Assembly: GCF_009727055.1 (NCBI RefSeq)
Contig: NW_024063873.1
Location: forward strand, 311,554 to 375,553
DNA from: Benincasa hispida
Taxonomy: Eukaryota; Streptophyta; Magnoliopsida; Cucurbitales; Cucurbitaceae
Direction of reading: 5' to 3'
DNA length: 64,000 bases
Positions 10,191 to 21,690 of the stretch are shown here, piece by piece. The first letter of the stretch is position 1; every line of letters starts with the position of its first letter. A program made the translations under genes and the position numbers. The notes below the pieces were generated by a model. The model did no database searches. It was not told where the DNA came from and saw nothing but the letters and a program-made list of their open reading frames with translations.

Positions 10191-12890
10191 ATTTTAATAT
10201 TGCTGAAAAATGAACAAACTTAATAAGTCTACTTGTATTAAACCACTTTTAAAACCAATTAAGTTTTAGCAAAATAGTTCTATTGTACTTTAAGTGACAT
10301 CTATTTTGCAATGATGCTTCAGTGAGGCAGGACAAAGTCACCATAGGGTGATCAAGTGCCCTTTCACTGGAATGAAACAATCTCAACCATTAGACAGAAA
10401 CAACTCATTGTAACTGAATCTAACAATCACCATTGTTCGGTCTAGAATTTGTTAACATTCTTAACAATTCTGTGTAACTGTAATCCCTCATTTTAGGCCC
10501 TAGAGTCCCGCCCTAATTAGCCAACCTTAGGGTAAAATCGATTAGGACAAGAAATTAAAGCAACCCTATCTATTTCTGGAGATCAAATAAAGAGTTGTGC
10601 AAAACAACCATCCTTTAGAGGGAGGGTGTCTTCAAGCTATGCACTAAAACTTTATCCAACCTAATGAGAGAGACTGAGGGATATGTTGTCACACATCTCA
10701 CTCCCACTTACTATGAACATTCTTTTCATTCACCTTGTTATTGACCTACCCAAATGTCACCTGTAGGGGGACACTCCAGTGGTGCCTCAAGGCTGAGGAT
10801 AGATCTCACGATGTGAATTTTTTAAGGAGAAACGTGTAGAGATAAAGTGAAGTATCATATACCCCAATTACCTCCACTGAATGTTCTACCTAGGGATCCG
10901 TTAATTTAGAAAATCCAGCTACTGATTTTAACTAAGTGGGTTGTTTAATTTGCTAAAAAACAACATTTGCTTTTGATGATTAAACAAGTTTGATTCAAGT
11001 ATTATTAAACACTTTAACAAACTTTCATCAAATTTGCATGCATGTAACAAATTTATTTAATTCACCTTTCCAAGTAGGTTCCCAGGTAGGGGGGCGACGT
11101 TTCGATCAACTTAAGTATCTTAGCCTAGCCAGAACTAGCCATAGCCAAAAGGTCTTTTATAGATACATTTGTTACATATTTAATCTTTTATTAGTCAATG
11201 TAATCCTATTAAACTGAATTAAATGATTAAACTTAGGTTTTTAATCTTATTAGAAATGTGATCTTAGGTCTATCTCAATCAAATTTTAAAACACTTTTAA
11301 AAGATGATTAAAGCCTTTGATTTTAATTCTAATTTCATTAATTATAACTATTATAAAGAATGAAACAATTAAAATCATCCACATTGTTAGCTAGACATTC
11401 AAAAGATATTTATAGGTTCCCCTATGGCTACCTTGTTAGGAACGAGCTACCAAATCTCTCTTTCGCGCTCGAGAGAGAACCCGAAGATAGACTTGTTCTT
11501 ATGGCTCTTGAAGCTACCTTGAATGAGAAACTCCATTGTGTTTTTCTTCCTTGTTCTTTTGCATATCGAAAAAATGTTTATACGCACAACAGAGAAAGAC
11601 TTATGCTAAAATACATAGGCAAAAGACAGATAGGCATAGTGTTATAAATAAACCTAAGTGTCATGCTTCATGCAATGTTTATTCCTTACTAATATATAAC
11701 TTTTATATAACAAAGTAATGAACTAAGCATACATTCCATGCTAACATACAACCTTATATTATAATATTTATAATATAGACGATGCATGGATATGCTTTAA
11801 TGCATGTATATATTATAACCCTTATATTATATGATGCATGAGCATGCTTTAAGTAATTTAATCATGCATACTAATATATTATAACACTTATAATATAAAG
11901 ATGATGCATGAACCAATAAATAACCTATGGTGGGTTTTAAACTATATGACATACATTATGACATATAAGATAAACATACATCTCATGTACATTTAATAAA
12001 AGTTGATATGGAAAAAAATGCTAAACTATTACAAAAGTTGGAGTCAACCGATTAGAAGAGGTGAACCAGCTCTTGAATGCCTGCCTTAAAGCCTCGTCAC
12101 TTGATCGTATAGTAAATCTTTTGATTGTCGAGTAATGCACGTCAAGTATAAACAATCGTATAACAATGATCGTGTGGCTTAGGACTATGTGATGAGCATG
12201 AAAGTCCACGCGATCGTGCAACACGCTTTGAGTAAAGCATGTCATGCAATCGTGTAGCTAATAACTATGCGATGAGCATGATAGCCTACATGATCGAGTA
12301 GCAAGCATCGAGTATTGTATACCATGAGATTGTGTAGCTACTGACTATGCGATGAGCATGATAGCCTACACGATCGCTTAGCTTGCATGCCTTGCGTCGA
12401 GTATCAAATACTACTCGATCGTTTACCCCTGAGCGTCTACGTGATCATGTAGCCAATGCAACATGATCGTGTAACATTAGCTATATGATCGTTTCAAAAA
12501 TGCTACACAATCGAGTAGAACAATTCTATACGAACGCATAGCCAAATCTAAATGATCGTCTAGCTTGAGCTACACGATGTAACCATCATTTTGTCTTCTC
12601 CATCGAAGAAAACTGCAACTCTTTGAGTCTAAAGATTCTTCAAGAATGACTCAAAAATATAAATGAATACAGACTCGATTGCAAGTAATTATGCCCAAAA
12701 ATGCAAGGGCCTTTACAATTTACTTTTGTAAATTTAAACATAAAGCATTAAATAAAGACAATTATCCCAAAATTATCCATCAACAACATCCACAAACATT
12801 TAACATTTAAACGCATTGCAGAATCTTAAAACCCACCAAACTGTAAACAAAATTCAATATAGCAAATGGAATTTGGAAATCAGAACACAA
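10191..12890 (-). other. Long non-coding leader of copia A
   Basis: These 2.7 kb lie between primer site and gag without a credible gene. Blocks at 10300-10500 and 10750-11220 recur in the leaders of the other copia elements here (27.8-28.5, 53.0-53.6, 55.6-56.2 and 61.4-62.3 kb). The stretch 11700-11960 is AT-rich with repeated 'gatgcatga(g)catg'. The stretch 12080-12580 is an array of the ATCGTGTAG word, described separately. Confidence 0.75.
12080..12580. repeat. 80-bp tandem repeat and ATCGTGTAGC-word array in copia A leader
   Basis: The block CTATG(T/C)GATGAGCATGA occurs at 12185, 12265 and 12345, an exact 80-bp spacing, each time preceded by (A/G)ATCGTGT(G/A)GCT. Around it are many degenerate copies of GATCG(T/A)(G/C/A)TAG in both orientations, for example near 12105, 12380, 12415 and 12555. 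The word is a half of the palindrome CTACACGATCGTGTAG. Confidence 0.85.
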
Positions 12891-12906
12891 CCCGACACTG
12901 ATACCA
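12891..12906 (-). promoter_or_regulatory. Primer binding site of copia A (initiator tRNA-Met type)
   Basis: The minus strand reads TGGTATCAGTGTCGGG, two bases inside the 5' LTR end. It matches the start of the canonical TGGTATCAGAGC site complementary to initiator tRNA-Met and then diverges. Confidence 0.88.
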
Positions 12907-12908
12907 AT

Positions 12909-14897
12909 TGTAGAAACTTCGTTTACAGAGAACCTTTGAGCGGAAGCAGATCATCCAAATCTCACTATGATTGAAGCATACATCTATAATCAAACAGAAT
13001 ATATTATGCATCAAACTTAAATTACAACATGCTTTGAAATATAAACAAAGGTCAAGAGATTATACTTTGAAGAACCGTTCTTCAAGTAATCCCTCGATCC
13101 AACGTGTTCACGAACGCTTCGAATAAGTCATGAACATTCCTCTCGAACAAGCAGCAAGCAGTAACTCGATCCTCGAACCAACCAGACACTACCACTTGGT
13201 GACCTTAGTATTCTCGATGTGAGAATCCAGAAGTTGTGGGCTCTAGTTAATTTTGGTTAGAGGGAAGGTTTGGTGTGGAGGAGGAGAACGATCAAGAAGG
13301 AATAACTTTATCGCATAGACGAATGAGTCTATCATATAGACTTCCTACTAGATCATTTTTAGTCTCAAGTGATCGTATAGTAACTCGATTGCTAATGCCT
13401 TGACTCTCATTCACTTATCTTTGGAATAATTAAAATTATCTCAATATTGCCATACAACTAATAATACCCTCTAAGGGTGGTATAGGAGAAAAGAATTATA
13501 TTATCAAATTAATAAATATAATAAATATGAAAACTAACTTATCATATTATAATTAACCTATAGTATTTTAATATTGCATCAATAACATTTAAATAATAGT
13601 TATTATCTCATATTTATATTAAATTTAATAACTATGAATCTTATTCATAGAAAATATATTTGAATCATATTCAAATATTAGTTCCTCCAATTAAACAATA
13701 ATGTATCAAATACATTATATCGATTATATCATATATAATTCAATTAACTTAATTATATCATATATAATTAAATTTCCTCTTATTGATTTGAACATTTCAA
13801 ATTAACCCAAAAATTGATTCTCAACTTAAATCCATCGAGCTACCAAGGGGACCTTATGGATATGTAGCTTGAAGCTCCAACCGTACGTGAATAACTGATT
13901 AAACTCTTTAATCACATTATCCACCATCCGTTAATTACCGGACACTTCACTAAAGACCGACAGCTGCACTCTTTGCACTATAGATATATTTCGTGTACAT
14001 TGGATATAACTAATTATCAATACGATGATCCTTCACAAATCATTTGTAAGTACAGCTAGGCGAAATTATCGTTTTGCTTCTGTAGTTACATCTAACTCAT
14101 TAAGTACCACTGATCCCTCTAATGAACAATAGATCATAGTTCCATTATGACTAAACCCCTCTCGAGCCAAGAGAGGGTATGGCGCCACATTGTTCAAGAC
14201 TCAGAATCAGCCTTTAAGAGAGCAATTTATCTACTTACCCCTACTTTAGGGAAGGAGTGAATTCCATCTTGTGTAGCTGAGTTCCCAGCTCCCCAATCAG
14301 ACGAATCCCCAAAATGGTAGGCTTGTTGAGTCGGCGATCTGGCCACTCTCACCCATGCAAATCAAAGGATCATCTTTATAGGCAAGAGTTCACAACTCAC
14401 TCAGGATTAAGGTCATGTTACCTATGGTTATCCTAGTGAAATGAAAGTCTCAATTATGAACGACGTTACATAACAAGACTAAACATTTCGTGGTCCGATC
14501 TTATACAAACTCCTTTGTATAGAATATCTCCGCTCACATGTCTATACATGAATGATTAGGATAAGATCATGTGTAGTACCTGAACATTTGTAACATCTAC
14601 AAAGCGAGCCATACTCATAGTGTCACCAGGATAAGGTATCCAACCTTATCCATATTCTACAGACCATTTATGTTATCACTTAAACGCGATTCACTTGTAT
14701 GTCTTCACATACATGTTTAAGTTACAATGACAACCATGGATCTTAGTTTATTGGTTTGTAGTTAATGCAACTAAAATATCATATATTTTATAGACAATGT
14801 GAATAAAATATCATATATTATAAATCACAGAATGTTTGTTCATACAAGTGTTTACAAACTATAGGACCCTATGAGATTTAGGGCATCAACCCCAACA
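12909..14897 (-). mobile_element. 5' LTR of copia A
   Basis: It is bounded by TG...CA (plus strand TGTAGAAACTTCG at 12909 and ...CCCCAACA at 14897), with the primer site on the inner side and the ACACC duplication outside. It aligns with the 3' LTR along its length with many single-base differences, so the insertion is not recent. It carries the shared word 'gatcgtatagtaactcgattgc' at about 13370, in the same place as in the 3' copy. Confidence 0.92.
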
Positions 14898-15167
14898 ACA
14901 CCTACAAAGCGTGCCATATCCATAGTGTCACTGGGATAAGGTACCCAACCTTATCCATCTACTACAAACCATTTAGGTTATCATTTAAACAAAATCCACT
15001 TGCATGTCTCTACATGCTTGTTTAAATTACATGAAATAATCTTGGATCTTAGTTTATTGGATTAAGTATATGCTTATAAAATAACATTTATTTTATAACA
15101 ATAATATGTTTATACAGAGTTTACAAACTACGAGATTACAAGGAGATTTAGGACATCATTCCCAATA
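14898..15167 (-). mobile_element. Solo copia LTR S1, second part
   Basis: This is the continuation of the LTR interrupted at 4161 (14898-14902 is the second ACACC copy). It ends ...GACATCATTCCCAATA at 15167. The minus-strand start TATTGGGAATGATG is a decayed form of TGTTGGGGTTGATG. GAATA follows at 15168-15172. Confidence 0.88.
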
Positions 15168-15172
15168 GAATA
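15168..15172. repeat. Target-site duplication GAATA (right)
   Basis: This is an exact partner of 2625-2629, closing the S1 insertion. Confidence 0.85.
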
Positions 15173-15804
15173 GGTATCAAATGGACAATTAACTAATACT
15201 ACTTGATTGATTTTAGCTAGACATTTAGGTAAGAACGTGACGTAACTAAAAATCAATTAGCCATGCACGATTATGTGTGAACAATCAACCTTAGAATCAT
15301 GCTTTTAGAAATTATAATGGATTCGAAGAAGACACAAATTCAGCATGCAATTTATTCAAGAACACAAAATTCTCAAGAAATTAACAAAGAATTAAAACTT
15401 CAAAAACTAGATAGAAAATTGTTACCTCGAGCAATCCATAGACAAATCAAAAAGGAAGATCCAATCCATCATTTACAATTTAAAAGAAAATAAAAATCTA
15501 ACCTAAAGATACAAAAAAGATAAAGGTAGGGGAAGAACTAGCAGCCACCCCTCGACCTCCATAAAATTTTGCATCCTTTTTTTTACCTAATTCAGAAAGA
15601 AAACATTTATACCATAAGCGCAGCATCACAACGCTCTTGTCGACAATAGCACTCGAGTGTTGGAGTAGAGATGTAACGCTACGTGCGACACTTGCTTGCG
15701 GCAAGCGCACGCACGCGGATGCACTGGCTTCCATTAATCATCGCAGTGTTGCAACGTTAAGGGTAGTGTTGCGATGCTGTCCTGTATCTTCAGGTTCAGG
15801 TTCT
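15173..15804 (-). mobile_element. Gypsy LTR, second part
   Basis: This is the continuation of 2010-2629 after the S1 insertion. It contains GC-richer blocks with 'gttgcaacg', 'gttgcgatgct' and 'gcgcacgcacgcgg' (15600-15780). The far end cannot be fixed because a truncated copia element follows. Small open frames here (15299-15493 plus, 15498-15734 minus) match no family I know. Confidence 0.5.
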
Positions 15805-17339
15805 GCCTCAGACTTTTCAAGAAGCTGTATCATCTTCTAATACACCTTATTGGAATGAAGCTATCAATAGTGAGCTAGAATCTATTTTATAGAACAATAC
15901 ATGGATATTGGTTGATTTACCTCATGGAAATAAACCAGTTGGGAGTGAACGGATTTTTAATAGAAAGCTAAAGACTGATGACACTATTGATAAGTATAAA
16001 TCCCAGTTAATAGCTAAAGGCTTTCGCTGAAAAGAAGCATAGATTTCTTCGATACCTATTCTCCAATGACGAGGATTACATCTATAGGGATGTTAATTGC
16101 AATAACAACTTCACAAAATTTAGAAATACATCAAATGGATGTAAAAATTGCATTTTTTAAATGGAAATTTAGATGAAGAAATTTATATGAAACAACTTGA
16201 AGGGTTTATTGTTAAAGGGCTTGAAGACAAAGTTTGTAAACTTATTATCTCTCTTTATGGGTTGAAACAAGCATCTAAACAATGGCATGACAAGTTTGAT
16301 CACACTGTGTTATCAAATTGATTTAAGATAAATGAGTATGATAAATGTGTCTATGTTAAAACCATAGATCAAGAGTACGTCATTGTTTGCTTGTATGTGG
16401 ATGATATGTTAATAACGTGCACAAATAGAAATGTTATTGATTCTAAAAGGATGTTGAAATCAAACTTTGATATGAAAGACCTTGGTTTTACTTAATGTTA
16501 TCCTTGGAATTCAAATAACAAGAAATCCAATAGGATACATGCTTTCTTAATCTCATTACATAGAGAAAGTGCTAAGAAAATTTGATCATATGAGTAAGAA
16601 GACTGTTACTCCATTTGATCCAAATTGTAATTTAAAGAAAAATAATGATGAAGGTATGTTTTCTCTAGAATATTCTAGAATTATTAGTAGCTTAATGTAC
16701 ATAATGAATTGTATAAAACCTGATATTACCTATTCATTAGGAAAGTTAGCAAGATACTCCAGCAATCTTAAGCATGATCATTGGAATCGGTTAGTCAGAG
16801 TTCTAAGGTATTTGAAGTACACTTTAGACTATGGATTATATTATATGAGGTATCCACATGTACTGGAAGGATTTAGTGATACTAAGTTGATTTCTGATAG
16901 TATGGAGACTAAATAAACCAATGGGTATATTTTTACCTTAGGTGGAGTAGTTGTATCATGGAAATCTTCAAAATAGATGTGTATAGCACATTCTACTATG
17001 GAATCAGAGTTTGTAGCTCCTGATAAAGTAGGAGAAGAAGTTGAATGACTCATAAATTTTCTTGAAGATATTCCATTGTGTCCAAAGCCTATAGGTGCAA
17101 TATGTATTTATTCTGACAATTTAACAGCTTCTATGAGAGCTAAGAATAATGTCTATAATGGAAAGTCACGAAATATTAGATACAGACATAATTCGACAAG
17201 GTAATTTCTCTCTAATTGAATAATTTTCATTGATTATGTGAACTCGAAAGAGAACATTGTAGATCCTTTAACGAAAGGATTGTCAAGAGAGCAAGTCACA
17301 TATACATCGAGAGAAATGGGGCTAAAGCCTATGACATGA
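15805..17339 (+). pseudogene. Truncated copia pol: reverse transcriptase and RNase H
   Basis: In order: 'NTPYWNEAINSELESI', 'NTWILVDLPHGNKPVGS' and 'YKSQLIAKGF' (RT N-terminus); 'KVCKLIISLYGLKQASKQWH'; an intact YVDD at 16394-16405; 'DMKDLG'; 'RIISSLMYIMNCIKPDITYSLG' and 'RYSSNLKHDHWN'; then RNase H with 'STMESEFVA' and 'KENIVDPLTKGLSREQV', ending at a stop at 17337-17339. Stops interrupt it at several places (for example at 15889, 16030, 16320 and 16915). Gag, protease and integrase are absent, so the element is 5'-truncated by about two thirds. The lineage differs from the minus-strand elements and looks Tork-like. Confidence 0.9.
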
Positions 17340-17893
17340 GTTATTTGGTGGTAACCTAACCTAATTGAGTGGAGATCCCAAGATATAGGTTCAATAGACA
17401 AACTAGTTGAATAATTCATAGTTGACACACTAAGAAACTTATAACTTCTTCCCATTTCTATGATGTTCTAGAATGTGTGATCTGTTGATGTTAAGGTTGT
17501 ATTGATATCTTGTTTTGCAAGAGGAGTAATAAGAGAATGCTCTTAATCAATATTACCTATATGAGAGTAGAAGTGGGGCCGCTTCTATGAGAACTTTTCA
17601 AATGACTTATATTCTATAAAGCTCTCATGAATTTAGGATTTTGTCCAAGACCAAAATGGACATAAACATGTAGAAATCAAAGATACAAGATGAGTTGTAT
17701 GTGATATCTATAGTCTTAATTCACCGATGAGAAGGATAGTTCCAAAGCTTAGTCTCACTATTTCTTTGATAAATTCAATGGATATTCAATAAGGAAGGTT
17801 CAAGTCTAGAAGACACCTCTTTTGATGCATAGCTTGTCTGTTTGCTCTCAATAGTTTTATTTGATTTTTCTCACTTTCTTTCATGTGGGGGAT
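17340..17893 (+). other. 3' untranslated region and polypurine tract of the plus-strand copia
   Basis: This non-coding segment contains 'ggtaacctaacc' and 'gtggagatcccaaga' (17350-17385), which I recall as recurrent after RNase H in Tork-type copia elements. It ends in the purine run ATGTGGGGGATT (17882-17893), the plus-strand primer, flush against the LTR. Confidence 0.75.
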
Positions 17894-18633
17894 TGTTGGA
17901 TATATATAGTGAAAGAAAGTGAAAGTTTGGTGAAGTTTTGAAATATAAAATAAATTTAGTTGTGTAAATTAAATTCATTGTTTAGAAACTTTCAAATTGA
18001 ATTGAAACTTCAAATTAAAATGATGTTTCATGTATAAATTTAATATGTATGAAAGTTAACTTTGTATTGTTTTCAATTTGAATGAGTTATGTTTGATTTT
18101 TGTCAAGTAACAACTCAATTGAGTTAAATTTGATAAATGTTTTAGTTTTTGTATTTATTTGATTTTATTTTATAATTTGGAGAGTTACTAAGTTGCTAGT
18201 CTATAAATAGTAACTTGGTTCTTCATTTGTAGCATCCCATTCCAAAATTGAAGAGTTTTATCCTTTTTTTCTTTCTATTATTCTTGAGTTGAGTTGAAAG
18301 CAAGTATTCAAAAGTTCGGTTAGATTTGAGTAGTTCGAGGTTACAGTTCTACCGGAGCTAGTCGTTGTATCATGCTGAGATGATTGTTATAGTCTGCTTA
18401 CACCCCGTGCAGAGCGAACAATTATATTAAGAACAACACTTATTAGAAGTATGCCTCGACTATGTTTTGAGTCTCCAAAGGTTATGAAATTCTTTCAAGT
18501 CTTCGGTTATTTTTATATCTAAGCCTTGTTACACCATCTGCATTTCGTTTGAGTTTGAATATTATACATTGAATGTATTGTTTCTAGTAGTTGAAGTGTA
18601 ATCCGTTTTACATATATACGATTTCCCCCAACA
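17894..18633 (+). mobile_element. 3' LTR (740 bp) of the plus-strand copia
   Basis: It starts TGTTGGATATATATAG and ends ...TTTCCCCCAACA, directly after the polypurine tract. A TATA box, TATAAATA, lies at 18202-18209, about 310 bases into the LTR, as expected for the LTR promoter. No second LTR of this family is present, in keeping with the 5' truncation. Confidence 0.88.
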
Positions 18634-20639
18634 CTAATATGTTTGAATATTATTTAAAGATTATTAAACCTCTATTCTAAATTTTAAATTTACACAACGT
18701 GATTAAATTTAATTATTACTAATAGGTGTATTTTAATTAGCGAAATTATCTAAACATTTAATATTTTGAATTAAATGTTGCGAAGTTTCTTTCTAATAAA
18801 TGTTAAAGCAATTAAGAAAGTTGTGTATAAATGCATAACAATAATATATTATTCAATGATAATTACATTTTAGTATTTTCTTTCTTTAATAAATAAATTC
18901 TTTTTGTACTGTTAAAAATAAATGCTTTGTCATTTCAATATCAATAATAATAATAGATAAATAAATGTTATGCAGGCATAAAAATTGCTAATTTTCCACT
19001 TTTGTCATCTTTTAGTTGTAGGAGAACTTTTAACTTTAATTCTAAGTTATCTGTTTTTTTAAAGAATTTTAAGTTATTTCCATTTATTTAAACTTCATCT
19101 TTTAAAAAATATATAGAAAAATTTTAGATTTCAAAACCCATTTTTATTTTAGCAATTTTAGTTGTTTTAAAATTTTAGTTGACATATATTTTAACATTTG
19201 AGTAATCTAAATTAGCATAGCTTAAATTGGAATCAAATATCTTCGATAATTACGAGGGTAGAAGTTTTGGTCACCCACTATACATATAGTTAACAAAAAA
19301 TAAAAATAAAAAAAGTTTTCAGTATGTTTTGTATTATTATTTTTATTTTTTAATATAAAGCTCAACCGCTGATTATCTTTAAGAAAAAAAAATCTATCAA
19401 GCTAATTTAAACTGAATTAACAAACATAAAAATGTTAAATGAATAAAATAAAATAAAAGACATAATTATATACTGAAATGAATTTTAATATACTAATAAT
19501 TAATAACATTTTGTCTGAATGATTTGAGAACAAAATTATTATTATTTTTTTAAATAGCATACACATGATAATACACTAGTTTTGTGTATATGAAAATAAT
19601 GGAAGGTGTAAATTGATATTTTTATAATAATCCAAAGTTTAAATTATTACAATTTTAAATTTAAGATTTTAATTGATGTAATCTCCAACATTTATGGGTA
19701 TAAATTAATATTTTACCTTTTCTGTTAACATATTATTTTGTTGGAATCCCAGTTTGAAGAAAGGTCCCCAAGATTTCAGTTCTAGTAGCAAATGGAACTA
19801 GAAAAATTTTACCTATAACAAATTTGTTTGAAAATTAGGGTTTGTTTCCCCACAATAACTTCAATACGGTATTATTATTATTTTCTGGAATAAAAATTTT
19901 ATTTTTAACCAAATTCTATATTTAAGAAACAAATTATAAAAGATATGATCTAGCGATTTTGTATTTCGTTTTCTATCTCTAAAAATTATGATTGTTTACT
20001 CTTTGATTTCTTTACAATACATTTCATCTTTTTTTTTTTTTTATAAAAAAGAAACATTCAAAATTCTTAATCAAATTATTAAAAAAAAAAAAAAAAGTGG
20101 AAAAAAATAGAAAACTACTCTTTTCTTTTCAAGACTTGGCTTAAATTTTAATACAATTTTAGAAAGTAGATACAAAGATAAAGAAATTCATAAATAGGAG
20201 TTGGTTATAAACTAAAATATACAACAAATTGTTGTCAATGAGATATTACATCTTTTGATTTTCAAAATTTGACTTGAATTTCGAAACTATTTGAAAAATA
20301 GGCCAAAATTTCATAATAGAGTAGTTTGTACATGAATAACAACCAAAATAATTATGAATAGTACTTGACTTTGATTCAATTCGAAAATTCAACTCTACAT
20401 AGTCTTCTTAGAGATGGATGGACAAAGACATTGAACTTATTTGATTGCTTGGCCATTGCCTTGCCCATGTGTTATATTTTTCCTTAAAAATTAACAAATG
20501 TATGGTGAAGGGATTAGCTTTCAATACACACCAAATTGATTTGATTTGTAACACTAGACTTCTCACCAAAATTTAATGAACTTCTTGTGTCATCTCAAAC
20601 AAACAAACAAATAAATAATCTGGTGAAAAATGTAGCGTT
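18634..20639. other. AT-rich non-coding stretch
   Basis: No open frame with recognisable content on either strand. Homopolymer runs occur at 20030-20042 (T) and 20082-20096 (A). I see no gene, terminal repeat or RNA signature. Confidence 0.6.
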
Positions 20640-21060
20640 TATTATAAATATCATATAATAATAATAGATGTCCATTAATGCCATCCTTAGTGTCCAATGC
20701 TAAGTGTCATTTTTTCATTATTACATGTGTTGGCTACATGTCATTCAATCTCCTATACACAGTGTCCAAATGTGACACTTTCTACTTGCCAAAATTCCCT
20801 ATAAATAAGTGGTCATTTGTGGATTTTGTGAAGATATATACATTGGTTGAAACTCCACCAATTTTGGAGAAAGTGGAGATTTTTGAGGAAATTTCCTATT
20901 TCCTATTATTTTATTTATTTATCATTACTTTATTTTATTTGTTTATATATTTGTTTTAGTATTATATTTATTAATATTCGTGTTTCTGATGTGCCTCATT
21001 TTTCCTCACAAATTCACAACAACGTTGTTTTTTCAAGTTTTTTGTATTTTTAATTAGTTT
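20640..21060 (+). mobile_element. Possible LTR fragment with TATA box
   Basis: The layout looks like a copia LTR promoter region: repeated 'gtgtcca/agtgtcat' words, then CCCTATAAATAAG with TATAAATA at 20800-20807, then a GT- and T-rich transcribed part. The open frame 20678-20959 across it (93 residues, T-rich, hydrophobic) has no recognisable domain. No TSD, primer site or partner LTR was found, so this could equally be a decayed host promoter. Confidence 0.3.
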
Positions 21061-21256
21061 ATTTGATTTTGATTTAGAATTTTGCTTGGAATTAAAATAA
21101 ATGTATTCTTAGACGAAGTATAAGATTTACCAAAAATTTTAGTGAAACCAAGCATAATTTTTAACAAAATTTTCAAAAAAAAAAAAAAAAAAAAAAGAAA
21201 CAAAATGACTATCACCAAAATGGTTTTTCCTAGACAATATTAGTAGTGGTTACACA

Positions 21257-21285
21257 CACTATAATAATTTGGGTCTTTCCCGATG
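21257..21285 (+). repeat. Left terminal inverted repeat of the CACTA element
   Basis: The 29 bases from CACTATAATAATTTGGG to ...CGATG match the inverted right end at 23 of 29 positions. The ACA duplication lies just outside (21254-21256). Confidence 0.9.
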
Positions 21286-21690
21286 ATGGAAACCGTCGGT
21301 AAAAGTTCAAAACACGCCAAAGCTTTTCCTTCTCGGTCCTTCAATCGTCGGCCAAATCGTTGAGACACCTTCGTTGGTGGCACCTTTACCAACCCATAAA
21401 AGCCATGATGTAGGAAAAGAAAAGTTATCTCGACAGATGGAGGATGAGGATTTTTGTCGACCCTAGGACAACCATCGAGATAAGCTACCTTATCCTAACG
21501 GTCGTAATTTTTAAGGACCGTTGGGATAAGGTAGCTTATCCCGACGGCTCGTTTTCGTCGTCTGGATATCATGGCTATCCCGACGATGCTTCAATGCACA
21601 AAAAGTTATATTGGAACTATTTTAGCGTTCAATTATACTTTTTCGACCCCCTGGACCGTCGGGGGTTGGTTACTTAGTGTCGGGAAAAGC
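21280..21690. repeat. Left subterminal repeats of the CACTA element
   Basis: Many direct and inverted copies of (T)ATCCCGACGG / CCGTCGGGATA occur, for example around 21295, 21500-21550, 21580 and 21655. In En/Spm such repeats bind the TNPA-type protein (family knowledge). Two of them around 'gataaggtagcttatcc' at 21480-21545 form an inverted pair. The small open frame at 21444-21677 is only read-through of these repeats. Confidence 0.88.

Larger units (their letters stand above)
4162..14897 (-). mobile_element. Copia retrotransposon A, complete but inactive
   Basis: This 10.7-kb element reads on the minus strand: 5' LTR 12909-14897, primer site 12891-12906, leader of about 2.7 kb, gag 10190-9211, protease, integrase, RT, RNase H down to 6180, polypurine tract 6134-6145, 3' LTR 4162-6133. 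The order protease-integrase-RT-RNase H is diagnostic for Ty1/copia. The LTRs (1989 and 1972 bp) have visibly diverged. The reading frame is broken by many stops, the protease triad is mutated and the RT motif reads HVDD. It therefore cannot move on its own. It sits inside solo LTR S1 of a related family. Confidence 0.93.

Noticed and set aside
15299..15734. Possible small host gene
   Set aside because: The flanks show this is the continuation of a gypsy LTR; frames on both strands overlap and match nothing.
21444..21677. 77-codon frame in the CACTA left end
   Set aside because: It consists of read-through of subterminal GTCGGGATA repeats.
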